Part shown: positions 1-5,966 of the stretch, in pieces
Layout of the letters: every line of letters starts with the position of its first letter
Position numbering within the stretch: position 1 is the stretch's first letter
Source: an uncultured Veillonella sp.
Lineage (GTDB): Bacteria > Bacillota > Negativicutes > Veillonellales > Veillonellaceae
Assembly: GCA_902466275.1 (NCBI GenBank)
Contig: CABQQJ010000057.1
Coordinates: forward strand, 1-5,966
Direction of reading: 5' to 3'
DNA: 5,966 bases
The notes under the pieces: generated by a model
What the model saw: only the letters and a program-made list of their open reading frames with translations
What the model was told of the DNA's origin: nothing
The model's database searches: none
Made by a program: the position numbers and the translations under genes

Positions 1-13
1 AAATATCATTCAT
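1..13 (-). CDS. Possible start of the next gene (menC expected from synteny), cut by the left edge
   Basis: Just past the menE stop the minus strand reads GAGG (19-22), then an ATG at 13-11 (five-base spacing, M-N-D-I..) and another in a different frame at 9-7 (nine-base spacing, M-I-F..). Either could begin a gene tightly coupled to menE. In the B. subtilis type cluster the gene after menE is menC (o-succinylbenzoate synthase), which is otherwise missing here. Only about four codons are visible, so no product can be read from the sequence. Confidence 0.2.
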
Positions 14-20
14 AGGCGCC

Positions 21-1430
21 TCAATCTTCTAAATGCAGTTCATTACGCACGATTTTACCAGTGCCATTACGAGGCAATGCATGTAAAATTTTTACATGTT
101 TAGGGATTTTATACTTTGCCAAGGACTGAGTCATAAAGGATAGAATTGCATCTGCAGTCATACTTTCACCATCATGAAAGGCTACAAATAGCGCAGGTAC
201 TTGCCCCCATTTAGGATCAGATACAGGTACAACGGCACATTCCTTCACCGCTGGCAATGTATAGACTAGGTCCTCTAATTCCTTAGGATAAATATTTTCA
301 CCACCAGAGATAATAAGGTCTTTGCGGCGATTCAGAATATATACAAAGCCATCTTCATCGACATAGCCAATATCATCTGTATTAAGATCACCGTTAATAG
401 GTTCCTTGTCGATATACCCAGTCATAACCATAGGGCCGGTCAAATGGATTTCCCCCACTCCATCCGCATCAGGGTTATCGATGCGAATCTGCATACCAGG
501 TAATGGTTTACCTACAGAATCTCGTTTATGAGGATAATCCAATACAGAGAAGGTCACGCTTTGACTAAAGGTTTCCGTCATACCGTAAGTCTTATAGATA
601 GGCAGAGATTTCTTTTCACAAGCATCGATGAGAGCCATCGGAATGAATTCTCCACCGAGCAAGATAACGCGTAACGTATGATGTGTAATATGTGGCTCTA
701 ATTGAGTCAAAATAGTAGGCACAAGAGACATCATATTAATGCTCTCAGACTCTATGAGCTTGAGAACTTGAGCTTCATCATATTTAGGCAAAATAGTGAC
801 AGCCGTCCCGTTGAAAAGAGACCTCATCAAAATAGATAAACCACTCACATGGAATAAAGGCAGTACCATAAGCCAATTATCCTGCTCTGTTTTCCCTAGT
901 ACCTCTTGGGATGCTTGTACATGAGATTTAATTTGCCCCCATCGAAGCGGTACAGACTTAAATTGCCCCGTAGTAGCGCTCGTATTCATGATAGCAGCAA
1001 TGTCTGCATCCGTAAATATCCAATCAAAGAAGTCCTCGACCGATAAATCTGATAGAATACTTTCTAGAGTTTCAAACTCAATTGCAACAACTGAATTAGA
1101 GGCCTTCGAATCAACGAAATGAGATAATTGATTACGTCGTTCTTTACTATGTAATACGGTAGTAATCCCTAATTGTTTCAATTGGTTTTCTATCTCATTG
1201 GGCTTAAGATGTACATTCAGCAGCAATACCTCTTTATGAGCTAGCATAGCTGCCAGTACATAAATTGCCATAGTAACAGAGTTGTCCGATAAAATAGCTA
1301 CACGGGAGCTTTCAAGATGTATCAATTCACTAGCCACATGAAGCACACCGCCATATATATCGTTATAGGTATATTCGTTTATACATTTGCGATTAGGATA
1401 GTGCTCAGCGCCATAACGCAACCAGTCCAT
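21..1430 (-). CDS. menE: o-Succinylbenzoate--CoA ligase MenE (adenylate-forming enzyme)
   Basis: MenE activates o-succinylbenzoate with ATP to an acyl-adenylate and transfers it to CoA, supplying OSB-CoA for MenB. At 469 aa the length fits MenE (about 450-490). ANL-superfamily motifs appear in order: the nucleotide-binding loop TSATTGQFK (150-158), PLFHVSGL (191-198), LLGGEFIP (257-264), YGMTET (282-287), TDDIGYVDEDG (351-361, Asp353 for ribose), the hinge region NRRKDLIISGGENIYPKELE (367-386), and PRNGTGKI with the C-terminal catalytic Lys459. The loop departs from the usual (T/S)SG(T/S)TG-x-PKG: Ala152 replaces the glycine, Phe157 the proline and Ser159 the second glycine. All other core motifs are intact, so I expect it to be active. 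The ATG is preceded by GAGGTGAG. General acyl-CoA ligases share these motifs; the location next to menB decides the assignment. Confidence 0.93.
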   Translation of the reverse strand: MDWLRYGAEHYPNRKCINEYTYNDIYGGVLHVASELIHLESSRVAILSDNSVTMAIYVLAAMLAHKEVLLLNVHLKPNEIENQLKQLGITTVLHSKERRNQLSHFVDSKASNSVVAIEFETLESILSDLSVEDFFDWIFTDADIAAIMNTSATTGQFKSVPLRWGQIKSHVQASQEVLGKTEQDNWLMVLPLFHVSGLSILMRSLFNGTAVTILPKYDEAQVLKLIESESINMMSLVPTILTQLEPHITHHTLRVILLGGEFIPMALIDACEKKSLPIYKTYGMTETFSQSVTFSVLDYPHKRDSVGKPLPGMQIRIDNPDADGVGEIHLTGPMVMTGYIDKEPINGDLNTDDIGYVDEDGFVYILNRRKDLIISGGENIYPKELEDLVYTLPAVKECAVVPVSDPKWGQVPALFVAFHDGESMTADAILSFMTQSLAKYKIPKHVKILHALPRNGTGKIVRNELHLED

Positions 1431-1433
1431 CGT

Positions 1434-1441
1434 CTCACCTC
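1434..1441 (-). promoter_or_regulatory. Ribosome binding site of menE
   Basis: The minus strand reads GAGGTGAG just upstream of the menE ATG, with GAGGTG five bases before the start codon. It supports the ATG at 1430 as the start. Confidence 0.75.
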
Positions 1442-1461
1442 GTATCTAAGCCTGATTTCTA

Positions 1462-1491
1462 ATTACCAGTAAATAACAATCGAAATATCAA
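1462..1491 (-). promoter_or_regulatory. Weak candidate sigma-A type promoter for menE
   Basis: On the minus strand TTGATA (1486-1491, five of six to the -35 consensus) and GGTAAT (1462-1467, four of six to the -10 consensus) are separated by 18 bases. Transcription would start near 1455, leaving a short leader that contains the menE ribosome binding site. The region is AT-rich, so such matches can arise by chance. The placement, just after the terminator-like hairpin and just before menE, is the main reason to list it. Confidence 0.3.
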
Positions 1492-1510
1492 TACCAAAGA
1501 GATATTACAA

Positions 1511-1540
1511 GAAAGGCGCCTCCTATAGAGGCGCACTTGT
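1511..1540 (-). terminator. Hairpin after menB, candidate intrinsic terminator
   Basis: GCGCCTC (1516-1522) and GAGGCGC (1528-1534) form a perfect seven-pair GC-rich stem with a five-base loop. ACAAG (1507-1511) and CTTGT (1536-1540) could extend it across a small asymmetric internal loop. In the menB transcript the stem is followed by CTTTCTTGT, a broken and rather weak T-tract, so termination may be partial. On the plus strand the stem is followed by CTTGTCGTTTT, but no plus-strand gene is present to use it. This is the only strong GC-rich hairpin I noticed in an intergenic region here. About 50 bases separate it from the menB stop. Confidence 0.6.
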
Positions 1541-1590
1541 CGTTTTAACAGTTAATATAGTCCGTCATATAGGACTGTATCGACTCCCGA

Positions 1591-2433
1591 TTAAGGGAAT
1601 TTAGGGAATTGTTTGAAGTTAGGTTTCCGTTTTTCTTTGAACGCGTCACGACCTTCTTTCGCTTCATCAATTGTATAGTACATCAATGTAGCGTCCCCTG
1701 CGAATTGTTGTAAACCTGCAAGGCCATCTGTGTCGGCATTGAAGGAACCTTTCAACATGCGCAATGCCATTGGAGATAATTCAAGGATTTCGCTACACCA
1801 TTGAACTGTTTCTTCTTCCAATTTGTCAAATGGTACCACAGTATTAACCATGCCCATTTCATACGCTTGAGCTGCTGTGTATTGACGGCACAAGAACCAT
1901 ACTTCGCGAGCGCGTTTATGACCGATCATGCGAGCCAAGTAACCTGCACCGTAACCAGCATCGAAGGAACCTACACGAGGACCAGTTTGACCGAATTTAG
2001 CATTTTCAGAAGCGATGGTAAGGTCACATACGATGTGCAACACATGACCGCCACCGATAGCATAACCGTTAACCATAGCGATAACAGGTTTAGGAATAAC
2101 GCGAATCAAACGTTGTAAATCAAGAACGTTCAAACGAGGTACATTATCTTCGCCTACATAACCACCATGACCGCGTACGCTTTGGTCACCACCGGAGCAG
2201 AATGCTTCTTTGTCTTCACCTTGACCGTGGTTTGCACCAGTCAATACGATTACGCCTACTTCGTTATCTTCACGAGCTACTGTGAAAGCATCAATTAACT
2301 CCATTACCGTTTTAGGCCGGAATGCGTTGCGCACTTCTGGACGGTTAATAGTAATCTTTGCAATGCCATTATATGTTTCGTAAATTACATCTTCATAATT
2401 ACGATCCAATACTTTCCAATCAAATTTGCTCAT
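1591..2433 (-). CDS. menB: 1,4-dihydroxy-2-naphthoyl-CoA synthase MenB (crotonase family)
   Basis: MenB performs the Dieckmann-like ring closure of OSB-CoA (the MenE product) to 1,4-dihydroxy-2-naphthoyl-CoA. The 280-aa protein is full length for the family (B. subtilis about 271, E. coli 285). Crotonase-fold markers are [14 protein letters not shown] (27-40), FCSGGDQ (78-84), IGGGH (126-130, oxyanion hole), [14 protein letters not shown] (149-162, with Ser156 and the catalytic Asp158), WFLCRQY (179-185) and the C-terminal [12 protein letters not shown]. Gln149, Gly151 and Trp179 correspond to Gln154, Gly156 and Trp184, which hold bicarbonate in E. coli MenB, so this should be the bicarbonate-dependent type; that is inferred from homology. 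The start ATG lies four bases after the menH stop, with AAGAAAGG eight bases upstream inside menH. A hairpin follows the stop, suggesting that part of the transcript ends here. Confidence 0.97.
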   Translation of the reverse strand: MSKFDWKVLDRNYEDVIYETYNGIAKITINRPEVRNAFRPKTVMELIDAFTVAREDNEVGVIVLTGANHGQGEDKEAFCSGGDQSVRGHGGYVGEDNVPRLNVLDLQRLIRVIPKPVIAMVNGYAIGGGHVLHIVCDLTIASENAKFGQTGPRVGSFDAGYGAGYLARMIGHKRAREVWFLCRQYTAAQAYEMGMVNTVVPFDKLEEETVQWCSEILELSPMALRMLKGSFNADTDGLAGLQQFAGDATLMYYTIDEAKEGRDAFKEKRKPNFKQFPKFP

Positions 2434-2437
2434 GGAC

Positions 2438-3298
2438 TTAACCTTTCTTGTGTAAAAAATCTAATACCGCTTGTTCAAACATTTGCGGTTTTTCTATATG
2501 TACATTATGCCCCGCCCCTTCGACGATGACATGTTTAAAGTTTGGCAACTTGCCAAATACATCTCTTCCTATTGTAGTATATTTTGTATCTAATGCGCCA
2601 CTCACATATAAACCTTCAACAGAGAATTTTTCTAATTTATCTCCTACATAAGGCATTACACCCTGCCCCGAGCCACGTAATGTACTGGCTAATGCATATG
2701 GGCTATTATTGGAACGACGTAGATAGATTAATTCTTCTACCCCCTCTGAAAGCTGTTTTTGACTCTCAAAAATAGGTACTTCCGCCCATCGTGCAGCAAA
2801 CCAAGCACCATCATGCTCTTCGATATGAGCTGCTAAGTCTTCATCCGCCTTGCAGCGTGCTGCTCGCTCAGCGTCAGAAGCGATGCCTACCGAGCCACTT
2901 TCAAGAATAAGACCTTTGATTTCACGTTCATACTCCAACGCATAGGAAAGTGCAATACGAGCCCCCATAGAATAGCCCATGAGGTAATAGCTTTCACCAA
3001 CCATGTAATAGATAACTGTGTGTAAGTCCTTTATCATTTGAGGAATGGTGTAAGCCTGATTCTCATCAGGAATATCTGAATCGCCATGTCCGATTAAATC
3101 AATACGAACCACTCGATACCCCGGCAGATTAATAGCATCCCAAGTATAGCTTGATTCAGAGAAGCCGTGGAAACATACAATAGGTTCCCCTTCACCTACC
3201 ACAGTCAAACCGTAGCGGTACTCGCCCAAGTCAAAATACATACGCTGAGCTGGATTACACAAAGCATTATCTACAATACTGCAAAAATACTGACTCAT
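2438..3298 (-). CDS. menH: SHCHC synthase MenH (alpha/beta hydrolase fold)
   Basis: MenH eliminates pyruvate from SEPHCHC, the MenD product, to give SHCHC. The 286-aa protein shows the alpha/beta-hydrolase pattern: FHGFSES (43-49) for the oxyanion region, DLIGHGDSD (67-75), the nucleophile elbow GYSMG (108-112, Ser110), ALDTKY with Asp237, and [11 protein letters not shown] with His264, which completes a Ser-Asp-His triad. LESGSVGI after strand 6 and LRGSGQG (207-213) resemble conserved MenH segments (LEST-P-G, L-GMGTG) and separate it from generic hydrolases. The ATG at 3298 is chosen because GGAGG precedes it by seven bases and it overlaps the menD stop as ATGA. This leaves an N-terminal stretch of about 20 residues with two cysteines before the first strand, slightly longer than in B. 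subtilis. An internal Met20 start (3241) lacks a visible ribosome binding site. Confidence 0.93.
   Translation of the reverse strand: MSQYFCSIVDNALCNPAQRMYFDLGEYRYGLTVVGEGEPIVCFHGFSESSYTWDAINLPGYRVVRIDLIGHGDSDIPDENQAYTIPQMIKDLHTVIYYMVGESYYLMGYSMGARIALSYALEYEREIKGLILESGSVGIASDAERAARCKADEDLAAHIEEHDGAWFAARWAEVPIFESQKQLSEGVEELIYLRRSNNSPYALASTLRGSGQGVMPYVGDKLEKFSVEGLYVSGALDTKYTTIGRDVFGKLPNFKHVIVEGAGHNVHIEKPQMFEQAVLDFLHKKG
2442..2449 (-). promoter_or_regulatory. Ribosome binding site of menB, overlapping the end of menH
   Basis: The minus strand reads AAGAAAGG, eight bases before the menB ATG. It lies in the final codons of menH (His-Lys-Lys-Gly), so ribosomes terminating on menH pass directly over it. 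Confidence 0.75.
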
Positions 3299-5148
3299 AG
3301 TAATGCCTCCATATCAACTGAAACTTTTGTATATTTCTTATGTAACTGTCGACTATATTCCCGATTTGTAGGAATTTCAATGATATGAACGCCTGTTTCT
3401 GAGCTAACATTAGCTAGCACAGCACTCAATTCATCAGGGCTCGTGATTTTAGTATACCCACAGCCATAAAGTTTGGCCGCCCCACTATAATCTAAGCCTT
3501 GCGATGTAGAGAACAAGTAATCAAAATACTTCGTTCCCTTTTGCGGTAAGTATTCAAAAATGCCGCCTCCATCGTTATTATGCAAAATAATCGTCAAATT
3601 TAGATTGTGCGTTTTAGCGACCGCTAAACCGTTTAGATCATGGAATAAAGACAAATCACCCGTTACGAGATATGTAGGCTGACCATTTGTGGCAAGACCT
3701 AGTGCAGTTGAAACGGTACCATCAATACCATTAACACCACGATTTCCGTAAAGAACGGCATCGGACTCACCAGAGAACCAGAAGTAATCAAAGTCGCGAA
3801 TGGTCATACTATTCGCCACTAGCACTTGGCTATTGTCAGGGATATGTTGTTGTAACTCGCGTATCGTGCGACCTTCAAAACAACTTGGTTCTTCTATGGC
3901 TGTACTTAGTTGAGCTTTGCCAGCTACTTCTAAACTTTGCCAACTATTAAGATATGCATTAGATTCGTTCTTTACAGCGTACAAATGCGTAAACATGTCG
4001 ATGCTTGCTTGCATGTGTATGGTGGTTTTCCCCGTTGGATTCATAGAGTCCATGGTAGGATTAATCTCAATGTATTCTACATTATCCCAACTCGCCACCA
4101 TCTGTTGCACTCGTTTAGACACAACGATTTGGCCAAACTGAATCACACAATCCGGCTTTAGTACAGGCCATAATTCTTTATCCGCTAAAAATGCATCATA
4201 TGTGGAAATCACAACATCAGAGACTTGTTTATCCTGAGTCATATTTGTTTCATTACTACGATTGCTAGCAACTCCATGATTGTCATCAATAGCACCAGCC
4301 TTATGCCAGCGTCTTACATTAGACAATGGATCCGCCAAGATAGGAGCTTGTAAGTTCTCCGCAAAGGAGTGAATAGATTCAACTTCGTTTACATCGATTT
4401 GTGGACCAGCTAAAATAAGAACTTTCTTATATTGCGCAAGCAATCGATTAGAGTTATTAGTGTTATTATCAGTAGTATTTTTAGTATAGCTTACGTTACT
4501 TGCTTTACTTACGTTACTTGGATTACTTGTGTTATTACTTCTATTCTGATAGCTAAATACATCACCGTAATTAGGTTTAAATACTTTGTAAGGGCTACGT
4601 CCCGCTTCAAAGTGCTTACGATCTAGTTCAGGCACTAATGGCTCAAAGAGGGGTACATTGATATGAACTGGTCCCTTTTTGATGTCCATAGCTTTCATAT
4701 ACGCCTTGCGAGCTACTTGGCGTGGATATGTGTAGTAATGGTCCTCTTGCGGCACCGCTAATTCTTCGTAATAGTTTACGGCTGTACCAAAAATCTTTTG
4801 TTGATCTACTGTTTGTGGAGCCCCTACATGTAACAAGGTATGAGGTCGATCAGCAGACAATACGATAAGAGGTACCCCACTATATTGAGCCTCTAAAATA
4901 GCGGGCAAATAATGAGCCACTGCCGAACCAGATGTACAAACTAGTACAGTTGGTTCTTTATGAGCCTTTGCAATGCCAAGCGCCATAAAACTAGCAGAGC
5001 GCTCATCTATATTCATATAGGTTTCAAATCCTTCATGCTCCTTGAACAGCATAGCCATCGTCGTAGAACGAGAACCAGGGCTAAACACGGCATGACGGAC
5101 GCCGAGTTGGTAGAACTCGTCTACCAAGGCAGCAATATATTCGTTCAT
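3295..5148 (-). CDS. menD: SEPHCHC synthase MenD (thiamine-diphosphate dependent)
   Basis: MenD joins isochorismate to the succinyl semialdehyde unit released by decarboxylation of 2-oxoglutarate, giving SEPHCHC. The protein is 617 aa from the ATG at 5148; a TTG six codons upstream is open, but AAAGGG lies 6 bases before the ATG and would fall inside that longer version. The N-terminal domain has SPGSRS (23-28), IDER with Glu49 as the cofactor-activating glutamate, TSGSA (72-76) and SADRP (98-102). The C-terminal domain has NSMTIRDFD (446-454, Ser447 and Arg451), GNRGVNGIDG (468-477, Arg470 and Ile475), and the thiamine-diphosphate motif from GDLS (497) to NNDGGG (524-529). Ser447, Arg451, Arg470 and Ile475 match the spacing of the active-site Ser391, Arg395, Arg413 and Ile418 of E. 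coli MenD. The protein is longer than usual (about 550-580 aa), partly because of Asn/Ser/Thr-rich insertions near residues 201-235 and 292-310. The stop overlaps the menH start. Confidence 0.97.
   Translation of the reverse strand: MNEYIAALVDEFYQLGVRHAVFSPGSRSTTMAMLFKEHEGFETYMNIDERSASFMALGIAKAHKEPTVLVCTSGSAVAHYLPAILEAQYSGVPLIVLSADRPHTLLHVGAPQTVDQQKIFGTAVNYYEELAVPQEDHYYTYPRQVARKAYMKAMDIKKGPVHINVPLFEPLVPELDRKHFEAGRSPYKVFKPNYGDVFSYQNRSNNTSNPSNVSKASNVSYTKNTTDNNTNNSNRLLAQYKKVLILAGPQIDVNEVESIHSFAENLQAPILADPLSNVRRWHKAGAIDDNHGVASNRSNETNMTQDKQVSDVVISTYDAFLADKELWPVLKPDCVIQFGQIVVSKRVQQMVASWDNVEYIEINPTMDSMNPTGKTTIHMQASIDMFTHLYAVKNESNAYLNSWQSLEVAGKAQLSTAIEEPSCFEGRTIRELQQHIPDNSQVLVANSMTIRDFDYFWFSGESDAVLYGNRGVNGIDGTVSTALGLATNGQPTYLVTGDLSLFHDLNGLAVAKTHNLNLTIILHNNDGGGIFEYLPQKGTKYFDYLFSTSQGLDYSGAAKLYGCGYTKITSPDELSAVLANVSSETGVHIIEIPTNREYSRQLHKKYTKVSVDMEALL
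3306..3310 (-). promoter_or_regulatory. Ribosome binding site of menH, inside the end of menD
   Basis: The minus strand reads GGAGG, seven bases before the menH ATG. It lies within the last codons of menD (Glu-Ala-Leu-Leu-stop). Together with the four-base ATGA overlap, this points to coupled translation and fixes the menH start. Confidence 0.85.
4444..4548 (-). repeat. Asn/Ser/Thr-rich low-complexity linker in MenD with an 18-base tandem repeat
   Basis: Codons 201-235 of menD encode a segment in which 24 of 35 residues are Asn, Ser or Thr. Within it, 4490-4507 and 4508-4525 are tandem 18-base units agreeing at 16 of 18 positions, with a 13-base identical core (4490-4502 and 4508-4520). Read on the minus strand in a shifted register, this gives adjacent hexapeptides SNVSKA and SNVSYT. 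A more degenerate related stretch continues to about 4545 (SNP, NNTSN). The unit is a multiple of three, so copy-number change would keep the frame. By position it falls between the N-terminal cofactor-binding domain and the central domain, where a flexible linker should be tolerated. Confidence 0.8.
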
Positions 5149-5154
5149 TATATT

Positions 5155-5160
5155 CCCTTT
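5155..5160 (-). promoter_or_regulatory. Ribosome binding site deciding the menD start
   Basis: The minus strand reads AAAGGG, six bases before the ATG at 5148. It lies between the ATG and the in-frame TTG at 5166, so it supports the ATG and argues against the TTG, which has no comparable site. Confidence 0.8.
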
Positions 5161-5188
5161 CAACAACTTCTAAGAGTTTGGAAATGTA

Positions 5189-5966
5189 TTATAACGCATC
5201 CAAAATGGTGCGCATTTTATTATTAGTTTCTGCGTATTCTTCATCCGCATCAGAATCGGCTACGACGCCACATCCTGCATAGGCATAAAGAACATTATCC
5301 ATAATGAGGGCAGATCGAATAGCAACGATGACAATGCCGTCCCCCATGTCCTTCATAAAGCCAAAAGGTGCTGCATACATGCCGCGCTCATGAGCTTCGT
5401 ACTTTTGTAGCAATACCAACGCCCTTTCTCGCGGTTCACCGCCGAGAGCTGGTGTAGGATGTAGCAACTTTGCCCATTCCACGAGAGATTTTGTGCTATC
5501 CTTTGCAGTAATAATGGTGCGCAAATGATAGAGATGCGCCAGCTCCATGATACCTGTTTCACCTATTATAACCTCCGGAGTAATAGATTTCATAATATCC
5601 ACAATACGGTCACGGACGATATTATGTTCAAAGAGATTTTTCTTATCTGTTAACAGTTGTTCCTTAGTCCACGCATTTGGTCCATGTTTAGGTGCTGTCC
5701 CCGCCAAGGCATAGCTAAGAATTTCACTACCTCGATGGCGAACTAGAATCTCTGGTGATGCGCCCACAAAGGTGCGTCCATCCTTTTCGTAACCAAAGAT
5801 AAAGCAATTTGGATTATTATCTACTAAATTTGCCAAAATACTTGCTACATTGTATGGTGTTTTACTAGTAAACTGTACCTCTCGAGAAGAAACGACCTTC
5901 GTCACTTCACCACTACTAATACCATCAGCGATAGCATTCATCAAAATATCCCAAGCCGCCTTATCA
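5189..5966 (-). CDS. menF: Isochorismate synthase MenF, C-terminal part (5' end beyond the window)
   Basis: This is the first committed step of menaquinone synthesis: isomerisation of chorismate to isochorismate in the cytoplasm, with Mg2+. About 259 codons are visible, and the frame stays open to the right edge (it reads ..DKAAWDIL before the first ATG at 5941), so the true start lies outside and the apparent TTG/ATG starts here are internal. Chorismate-binding family motifs appear in order: KVVSSRE (the conserved Lys is the expected general base), FVGASPE, AGTAPK, EHNIVRDRI, LHPTPALGG, ERGMYAAPFGF, VAIRSALI and AGCGVVADSD followed by EEYAETNNK, which supplies metal-binding glutamates. The visible part carries the catalytic core, complete to the TAA stop. 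Anthranilate, aminodeoxychorismate and salicylate synthases share this fold; the family-typical LHPTPALGG and the men neighbours favour MenF. It is followed 40 bases later by menD and is probably cotranscribed with it. Confidence 0.94.
   Translation of the reverse strand, partial: DKAAWDILMNAIADGISSGEVTKVVSSREVQFTSKTPYNVASILANLVDNNPNCFIFGYEKDGRTFVGASPEILVRHRGSEILSYALAGTAPKHGPNAWTKEQLLTDKKNLFEHNIVRDRIVDIMKSITPEVIIGETGIMELAHLYHLRTIITAKDSTKSLVEWAKLLHPTPALGGEPRERALVLLQKYEAHERGMYAAPFGFMKDMGDGIVIVAIRSALIMDNVLYAYAGCGVVADSDADEEYAETNNKMRTILDAL

Larger units (their letters stand above)
1431..1590. other. Intergenic region between menB and menE
   Basis: This 160-base stretch is the only sizeable non-coding gap in an otherwise compact cluster. 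Going from the menB stop towards menE it holds a weaker inverted repeat (1555-1563 with 1572-1580: nine pairs including one T-G on the plus strand, one mismatch on the minus), an 11-base palindrome TTAACAGTTAA (1545-1555), the GC-rich terminator-like hairpin, a weak promoter candidate (1462-1491) and the menE ribosome binding site. I see no small coding gene in it. Confidence 0.8.

Noticed and set aside
1801..2118. Plus-strand open frame of 105 codons
   Set aside because: It is antisense to the conserved core of menB, has no recognisable domain, and is a by-product of the menB codon pattern.
3917..4161. Two overlapping plus-strand frames of 74 codons
   Set aside because: Both lie antisense within the menD coding region in different frames; they have no family resemblance and conflict with a clearly conserved gene.
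4490..4525. Short repeats as a CRISPR-like or mobile-element signature
   Set aside because: The repeats are 18 bases, directly adjacent without spacers, and stay in the menD frame; they are a coding low-complexity repeat.
5149..5166. Upstream TTG start for menD (adds six residues)
   Set aside because: The AAAGGG ribosome binding site would then lie inside the gene; the ATG at 5148 is correctly spaced from it and fits the usual MenD N-terminus.
5353..5562. Minus-strand frame of 69 codons inside menF
   Set aside because: It is an alternate frame of the conserved menF C-terminal core, which carries all the expected motifs.
5939..5944. TTG/ATG as the true start of menF
   Set aside because: The frame continues without a stop to the right edge, and only the C-terminal catalytic core of an isochorismate synthase is present after these codons, so they are internal.
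1..5966. A hidden novel system (defence, toxin-antitoxin, phage or RNA element)
   Set aside because: Nearly every base is accounted for by five conserved menaquinone genes on one strand, and the single longer gap contains only regulatory-looking hairpins.

Overview
The window is an ordinary biosynthetic operon: a run of menaquinone (vitamin K2) genes, all read on the minus strand. In transcription order (high to low coordinates) they are menF (isochorismate synthase, truncated by the right edge), menD, menH, menB and menE. The left edge cuts off just as a further gene may begin. This order matches the classical Firmicutes cluster menF-D-H-B-E(-C) of Bacillus subtilis. The base composition is AT-rich, the Shine-Dalgarno sites are clear (GGAGG, AAAGGG, AAGAAAGG, GAGGTGAG), and the protein sequences look Firmicutes-like. 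A member of the Negativicutes such as Veillonella is my best guess for the source, but that is an impression of sequence style and not a proven assignment.

Layout. Positions 5189-5966 hold the C-terminal part of MenF, open to the window edge. A 40-base gap with the menD ribosome binding site follows. menD covers 3295-5148 and overlaps menH (2438-3298) by four bases (ATGA), so translation is probably coupled. menB (1591-2433) starts four bases after the menH stop, with its ribosome binding site inside the end of menH. A 160-base intergenic stretch (1431-1590) then holds an inverted repeat resembling an intrinsic terminator and a weak candidate promoter. It separates menB from menE (21-1430). 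menE may therefore be partly uncoupled from the upstream genes. At the extreme left, a GAGG motif and two ATG codons just after the menE stop could begin the next gene; synteny predicts menC.

Pathway. MenF converts chorismate to isochorismate. MenD adds the succinyl semialdehyde unit from 2-oxoglutarate using thiamine diphosphate, giving SEPHCHC. MenH eliminates pyruvate to give SHCHC. MenC, not visible here, dehydrates this to o-succinylbenzoate. MenE activates that to OSB-CoA, and MenB closes the ring to 1,4-dihydroxy-2-naphthoyl-CoA. Prenylation and methylation genes are not in the window.

No mobile element, CRISPR array, RNA gene or defence-like system was found. The points most worth a second look are two Asn/Ser/Thr-rich insertions in MenD, one built on an 18-base in-frame tandem repeat; a diverged nucleotide-binding loop in MenE; and the regulatory structure between menB and menE.
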